From QHXQ01 sp045807745 (GTDB taxonomy: Bacteria; Acidobacteriota; Blastocatellia; Pyrinomonadales; Pyrinomonadaceae): DNA of 64,000 bases. The notes under the pieces are model-generated. The model was not told where the DNA came from, did not search any database, and worked only from the letters and a program-made list of their open reading frames with translations. Shown here in pieces: positions 59,475 to 64,000 of this stretch. A program made the translations under genes and the position numbers. Positions within the stretch are counted from its first letter, which is position 1; each line of letters starts with the position of its first letter. The stretch is taken from contig JBJMGT010000031.1 in assembly GCA_045807745.1 (NCBI GenBank), positions 87,050-151,049 on the forward strand. Direction: 5' to 3'.

Positions 59475-62051
59475 TCAATCAACCGGCGGCGCACTGGCAT
59501 CGGCCGGTTTGCCGTTCAGATCGGCGGCGCGGAGCACGCCGGTCTGATCGATGTAGAAGGAGTGGCGACCTGTCTTGCGATAGATGGTGGGCGTCGCCGT
59601 CGCCTCGAACTTGTCGCCAGAGATGCTGAGCTTGAACTCGTACCCTTCGGCCTGCGGCACAAAGCCGCCTTCGCCTTCGTCGTTATCATCGTTATCATCG
59701 TTATTGTTCGCTTCAGCCCTTTTCTCGGCCTCGTCCGCGAGTTGCTTGAAATCTTCGAGCGTCGCATACTTGCCGTGCTTCTGTTTGTAGGCTGCTTCTG
59801 CTTCGGCTAAGCCCTGCAACGCGTAATGAGCCTGTCCCTCGTGGCTGCGCAAGGGGGCGAGTTGCTGACTGATGATTGCGTCCGCCGACATCAACGAGAG
59901 CACATCTTTCGGGATGTGCAGTTCATGCAGCAGTCCTTGATCGTCTTTCGTCAGCGCGTGCGTGATCGCGCCCGGCTCGGCGTTGAGCTTCAATAGCACG
60001 TCGCGCACGGTCGGGTCTTCGATCTCTTCGAGCGCGACCTTTGGATCTTCAAACGCGTTCTTCAACAGCCCGCTCGACACGTAGATTTGGCCGAGCACCT
60101 GACGCGGTTGCCACCCTTGGGCGTTGCGGAATTCCGCGCTGTTGGCGAGCGTCTCGCGGTTGTTGTAGGCGTCGGCGATGTGGCGCATCGTGGCAGCATC
60201 GGGCGCGATGACGAGGAAGCGGTCGATGAACGCGACGCTGCCTTGCGACAGCGTCAGTAGCTCCACGTCGCCGCGCTTCTCAAGCAACTGTTGCGTGCTG
60301 ACGCCTTTAAGACCCACGCTGTCGAGCGCGCGCGGCAAGAGGTTCTGCAACGCGCGCTTGTCGTTTAAGGCGATGATGAAGATGGGGCCGTTCCCGTTTG
60401 CGCCGGCTTTGACGGCGGGGCCGCGCCGCAGGCCGAGCCACTGCGCGGGCGCGGCGATGGCGATCTCGTTGCTGAGCGCGGCGAGCAAATCTTCCTTGAT
60501 GCGAAAGCCGTTCGTCTTCTCGAACCCGGCCAACTGCGCGGAGAAAGACTCTCGTTTAGCATCTTCGCCGGTGCGCGTCGCAACGTCTAAGATGCCGAGC
60601 GCCGAGGCGACGTAGTCGTACATCTGCGGCAGATCGAGCGAGGCGCTGACGAGTACATCCGTATCGGCGGGCACGACGCTCGCGGCTTCGGGCGTGAGCG
60701 CCGGCCCCGACACGAGCACCGGCACGAAGGGGATCGGCCGCGCCGGTCTATCGCCGCCCTCACCGACGAACAGCGCGCGCACGACCAACTCGTTATCCGT
60801 CAACTCGACTGCGGCCGCAATCGACTCGGGCCAGTTGTTGCTGTTTGTCACGCCGCCGAACAACACCGATGGAAGGGCCGATAACAATTGTTCGGCCGCG
60901 CGCTGCTTCTCGGCCTGCGCCGCCTCTTCCGGCGTCAGCTTCTTCTCTTCTTCGGCGGGCGGCGGCGGTTCAGACTTAGCTATTTCAAGTGCGGCCTGCT
61001 CTTCTGGCGTTGCTGCCTTCTCACCCGGAGTAAGTTCGAGATTGGCCATCTCGTCCGGATTATGTTTGCTCGGCTCGCTGTCGGTGTTGCTGGTTGCGGG
61101 GGCAGCAATCGTGACCTCAGTCTTTGCGCCGTCACCCGGTTTACGCGCGCGCTCCTCCTCTGCACGCTGCTTCTCGGCCTCACGCTCGTACTTGGCGCGG
61201 CGCTCGTTGGAGTTGCGGTCGATGCGTTTGGTGTTGACGTAGAGGAACAGCATCTCGTGTGCGAAGCGCGCGCGCGCGGCCTGAAAACCCGGCTCGTCCG
61301 CGAGGAGCGGCGCGTCCGCCGGACGCAAGTCGGCCAGCGTGAACGGCGTGTCGCTCAGCACAAGCAGCGTGCCCGCGCGGGCGAGATGAAACGGCGGCGG
61401 CGACGGCGCGGCAGCTTTCTCCTTAGCCCTGTTCGCCCGTCGGGCGGCACTACGCTGGGCGTCGGGCTGCGCAGTAGCGACGAGCACAGGGCCGCGCGCA
61501 GTCTCCACGGTGGGCGTCGTTGTTGTCATTGTTGTCGTCGTCGTGTTGCTGGGTTCGCTGGTTGGGGGCGGTAGGTGCGTGGTCAGAAACTTGCGCAAGT
61601 CCGTCTCGAACTTCTGCGCCTGTTCGGGCGAAGACAGTTCGATGGCGGCGAACCCTTCGGGCAGCTTCGGGCGTGCGGGCAGAGCGGCGAACAGCAAGCG
61701 GGCCGTCAGCAACGCGTCTTCATGCGCGCGCATGAAGGCCATCAGGTCGAGCAACTCCGTGGGCGCGCCGCCCGGCAAACCGAGCGGCGCGGTCAACTCC
61801 GTCACCTCTTTCGAGTTGAGGTATTGACCGATGCCGCGCACCTCGCCGTAGATCGCGTAGGAGTCGGCCGCGAGCAACGTGTCGAAGGTGACAGCCGGCG
61901 CGGCCGGTTGCGGCTTTGCCGCAGGCACGACAGGCGCGGGCTTCGGCGTGCGCGGCCCGGCGCTTGGTCTTTGCGCGAGACACGGCGTCAGGAGCGCGAG
62001 GAGGAGCAGGAGCGTCGCAACTGTGCGGCGCGGACTTGCAGGAAAGTTCAT
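59475..62051 (-). CDS. Large secreted protein with pilin-like C-terminal domain
   Basis: An 858-residue protein. ATG at 62051 follows AAGGAACCC and gives a signal peptide (TVATLLLLLALLTPCLAQ). The long middle resembles surface proteins of the DUF3352 type (PADTDVLVSASLDLPQMYDYV), with charged, low-complexity inserts. The last 110 residues look like the globular part of a type IV pilin or pseudopilin: a long alpha helix (LQGLAEAEAAYKQKHGKYATLEDFKQL), then GYEFKLSISGDKFEATATP and SFYIDQTGVLRAA. The usual hydrophobic pilin N-terminus is missing. Function unknown. Confidence 0.65.
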   Translation of the reverse strand: MNFPASPRRTVATLLLLLALLTPCLAQRPSAGPRTPKPAPVVPAAKPQPAAPAVTFDTLLAADSYAIYGEVRGIGQYLNSKEVTELTAPLGLPGGAPTELLDLMAFMRAHEDALLTARLLFAALPARPKLPEGFAAIELSSPEQAQKFETDLRKFLTTHLPPPTSEPSNTTTTTMTTTTPTVETARGPVLVATAQPDAQRSAARRANRAKEKAAAPSPPPFHLARAGTLLVLSDTPFTLADLRPADAPLLADEPGFQAARARFAHEMLFLYVNTKRIDRNSNERRAKYEREAEKQRAEEERARKPGDGAKTEVTIAAPATSNTDSEPSKHNPDEMANLELTPGEKAATPEEQAALEIAKSEPPPPAEEEKKLTPEEAAQAEKQRAAEQLLSALPSVLFGGVTNSNNWPESIAAAVELTDNELVVRALFVGEGGDRPARPIPFVPVLVSGPALTPEAASVVPADTDVLVSASLDLPQMYDYVASALGILDVATRTGEDAKRESFSAQLAGFEKTNGFRIKEDLLAALSNEIAIAAPAQWLGLRRGPAVKAGANGNGPIFIIALNDKRALQNLLPRALDSVGLKGVSTQQLLEKRGDVELLTLSQGSVAFIDRFLVIAPDAATMRHIADAYNNRETLANSAEFRNAQGWQPRQVLGQIYVSSGLLKNAFEDPKVALEEIEDPTVRDVLLKLNAEPGAITHALTKDDQGLLHELHIPKDVLSLMSADAIISQQLAPLRSHEGQAHYALQGLAEAEAAYKQKHGKYATLEDFKQLADEAEKRAEANNNDDNDDNDEGEGGFVPQAEGYEFKLSISGDKFEATATPTIYRKTGRHSFYIDQTGVLRAADLNGKPADASAPPVD

Positions 62052-62210
62052 AAAGGGTTCCTTCGTCTCATCATTACTACAGACAGAAACGTTCTGGGCA
62101 CGCCGTCCGTTCAAGGGAAATTATGACAGGTTCACTGCCGCGCGAACAATGCGGCAGTCGCAGGTCACACTATCTATTTAATGATTGCGTCATCGGCCTC
62201 CACATTGAGA

Positions 62211-62254
62211 ACGCGCGGTCGGGTGAGCCTTGCAAGGCTCGCCCGGCCGCGCGT
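62211..62254. repeat. Hairpin dyad downstream of the PPC gene
   Basis: 21-bp arms at 62211-62231 and 62234-62254 (opening ACGCGCGGTCGGGTGAGCCT) pair with two G-T wobbles and almost no loop. It is 30 bp downstream of the minus-strand PPC gene and likely acts as its terminator. No T-run follows. Confidence 0.75.
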
Positions 62255-62283
62255 GCGCGGGCTGCAAAAGCGTAAGGCGGCGG

Positions 62284-64000
62284 TTATGGCAGGGCCTCGA
62301 CGTTGACGAAGAAGCGATAAGCACCGCCTTGCATGATGCCGAGCCGGAACTCGACCGCGATGCTCGCGCCGTTGGCAATCGGCGTCGTCGTTACAGACCC
62401 GGCCAGCAGGCTGGAATTAACGCCGCCGCCGTTGGGTTGCGCGGGCGGCTGCTCCAGCGTCAAGCCCTTCACGGCCACCGGTCCGCCGCCGTCCGCGCGC
62501 ACGACCGTGATGTCCTGCGAGCTAAGCGCGCGCAGATCAGCTTGACCACCGGGCGCGGGCGCGGTCGTCGCGTCCACGATGCGGAAGCGCAGGCGCGTGA
62601 CTGCTGTGCCCGTGTTGTTCGTAAACTTGCGCCGGATCAGAAGTTGCCCACTGGGCGAGAGCGTTGGGTTTAAAGGATCAGGTGTGAGCAGTCGGACGCG
62701 GTTCTGACAGCCGCCAGCGGGTGTGGCCGTGCCCGTGTCGCCACAGTTGTCGATGAGCGACGACTTGATCGTAGCGTTGCGCTGGACGGGGCTGGTGCGA
62801 TTCTCCGGCCCCGGCGCGCCGAGTACAGCGCCGGCCATTTGCGCTGGGGCCACGGCGACCAACACAAAGTCCGTCGCATTGTTGTTCGTGTCTTGCGGCA
62901 GCCCGGCGTTCAGCTTGCGCACGAAACTGTTTTGCGTCGTCGCCCCGCTCACGCTGCTGAGCGGCGTGCCTTCGCTGAAGACAGGCGGGACGAGCGAGCG
63001 CCCGACCTGATCGACCACTGTGTTGTCAGCCAGTGTGAACGCGACGCTGGCCGCAAGATTGGCCGTGTAGGTTTGATCGCCAGTCGCGTAGCCGCCGAGA
63101 CTGTAACTGCCGGCGTTCGCGTTCGTGGCGAGGAAGTGTTGCCCCGGCTGCAAGACTGTGCCGTTGGCGATGACCACATCGACAACGTTCGCGGCCCCGC
63201 CGCCCACATCAAGGCGCAACTTCGTGCCGGAGATGTCCGCCGTGCTCGCGGAGATGTTCTGTAGCTCGACGAAATCATCGGCAATGGGGTCGCCGCCGTT
63301 GCCCGGCCCTTCAAACCGTAGCTCGCTGATGACGACCTGCCCGGCCGGCAGCGGAGCCAGCAACGAGAGCATGTAGTTGCCGGTCTGATTCGGCAGGGCG
63401 CTATTGGCATAGATCGTGTAAGTGCCCGTCACCGGCAACGTGAAGAAACCGCTCACGCCCGGAATGCGCGCGTTCGTGCCGCCGCCGCTGTTGTCGTCGT
63501 CGGCGATGTCCGTGCCGGTGGGTGAGAGCAGGAAGAGGAAGGCGTCGAAGTCGGTGGACGACATGAAGATCGCGATCTGTTGACCGGCCGCGCCGTTGAA
63601 GGTGTATACGTCGATGAACGAGCCATCGGCGGGCAAGCGGCAATCGCTCGCGGCAAGTGCCCCTACGATCTGGCCGGTGCTGATCGGCGTGCTCGGACAG
63701 TTGGTCGTCGCCACACTCAGATTGAGCGTGTAGCTGCCGAACTGACCGGTGCCCGCTGAGTTAGCGAAGACGAGATATGTGCCCGTCTGTGGCAGCGTCG
63801 CGAAGCCGGTCGTGGCGGGGATGCGCGCGTTCGTGCCACCACCGCCATTGTCGTCCTCGGCAATGTCTACGCCGTCGGGCGCGAGCAGGATCAGATAAGC
63901 GTCGAGCGGGGCTGTCCCATTGAGCGTCAGCGTGATCTGCTGCCCGGCTGTCCCGACAAACGAGTACTCGTCATAAGCCGTGCCGTCCTGCAACGTGCAA
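62284..64000 (-). CDS. PPC- and lamin-tail-domain surface protein (cut by window edge)
   Basis: At least 571 residues are visible; the frame stays open across the right edge. Two bacterial pre-peptidase C-terminal (PPC) domains come first, each with DxYxF, a LFLLSPTGTDIADDDN-type Asp-rich strand and GTYTIYANS. A lamin-tail domain follows (VISELRFEGPGNGGDPIADDFVELQNIS, FLATNANAGSYSLGG). A C-terminal domain of unknown type ends FFVNVEALP. Such domains are typical of secreted, calcium-binding surface proteins and adhesins. The N-terminus and signal peptide lie outside the window. Confidence 0.82.
   Translation of the reverse strand, partial: CTLQDGTAYDEYSFVGTAGQQITLTLNGTAPLDAYLILLAPDGVDIAEDDNGGGGTNARIPATTGFATLPQTGTYLVFANSAGTGQFGSYTLNLSVATTNCPSTPISTGQIVGALAASDCRLPADGSFIDVYTFNGAAGQQIAIFMSSTDFDAFLFLLSPTGTDIADDDNSGGGTNARIPGVSGFFTLPVTGTYTIYANSALPNQTGNYMLSLLAPLPAGQVVISELRFEGPGNGGDPIADDFVELQNISASTADISGTKLRLDVGGGAANVVDVVIANGTVLQPGQHFLATNANAGSYSLGGYATGDQTYTANLAASVAFTLADNTVVDQVGRSLVPPVFSEGTPLSSVSGATTQNSFVRKLNAGLPQDTNNNATDFVLVAVAPAQMAGAVLGAPGPENRTSPVQRNATIKSSLIDNCGDTGTATPAGGCQNRVRLLTPDPLNPTLSPSGQLLIRRKFTNNTGTAVTRLRFRIVDATTAPAPGGQADLRALSSQDITVVRADGGGPVAVKGLTLEQPPAQPNGGGVNSSLLAGSVTTTPIANGASIAVEFRLGIMQGGAYRFFVNVEALP

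Noticed and set aside
1..64000. tRNA or rRNA genes
   Set aside because: None was seen by eye on either strand; a covariance-model scan would be needed to be certain.

Overview
The window looks like chromosomal DNA of a GC-rich Acidobacteriota member, most plausibly class Blastocatellia. The support is an acidobacterial VWFA-related secreted protein, several Ser/Thr kinases with extra domains, many signal-peptide-bearing peptidases, and short dyad repeats between genes. The class-level assignment is inference from gene content; no rRNA or tRNA gene was seen.

Region 1 (2-10883): the end of dcd is followed, 2 bp after its stop, by a 10.7 kb segment bounded by matching inverted ends (TTGTAGGTTCG...CGAACCTACAA). 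Each end carries two or three internal repeats, and the segment is flanked by a 4-bp duplication, AAAG. It has the form of a transposon but holds no recognisable transposase. Its cargo is two divergent sets. Leftward are a membrane protein with an Ig-like domain, a secreted beta-rich protein and a small beta-rich protein. Rightward are an ECF-like sigma factor, a membrane-anchored TPR-CHAT protease with an anti-sigma-like N-terminus, an unknown protein and a C39-like cysteine protease. This is the best candidate in the window for an undescribed system.

Region 2 (10861-26149): a beta-carbonic anhydrase whose last codons lie in the element end, ZapA, a zinc-ribbon protein, an APH-fold kinase with an MFS exporter, and an M13 peptidase. 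Then come an acyl-CoA dehydrogenase and an ACAD10/11-type phosphotransferase that look like one pathway, but they are separated by an AT-richer DUF4160/DUF2442 island with a 24-bp inverted repeat. A Ser/Thr kinase-macrodomain fusion, a secreted protein and an ABC exporter follow.

Region 3 (26332-42503): a three-gene membrane cluster, a Ser/Thr kinase fused to a complete UvrD-like helicase, a PQQ-repeat protein, a gamma-carbonic-anhydrase-like hexapeptide protein, a PagL-like outer-membrane enzyme, hisS and aspS flanking a secreted protein gene, a JAMM protease, a membrane protein and a DUF885-PrcB fusion.

Region 4 (42504-64000): a structured 412-bp intergenic region, an M48 protease, a zinc-ribbon protein, DUF433, HicB with a frameshifted HicA, MazG, DUF1844, an MBL hydrolase, RibF, a UbiB-family kinase, the VWFA-related protein (its start lies in a 209-bp palindromic repeat), an M14 peptidase with an AT-richer internal patch, an OPT transporter, a large secreted protein with a pilin-like tail, and a PPC/lamin-tail surface protein running off the right edge. 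At least six kinds of long dyad repeat sit between genes, several of them at convergent gene ends where they could terminate transcription both ways.
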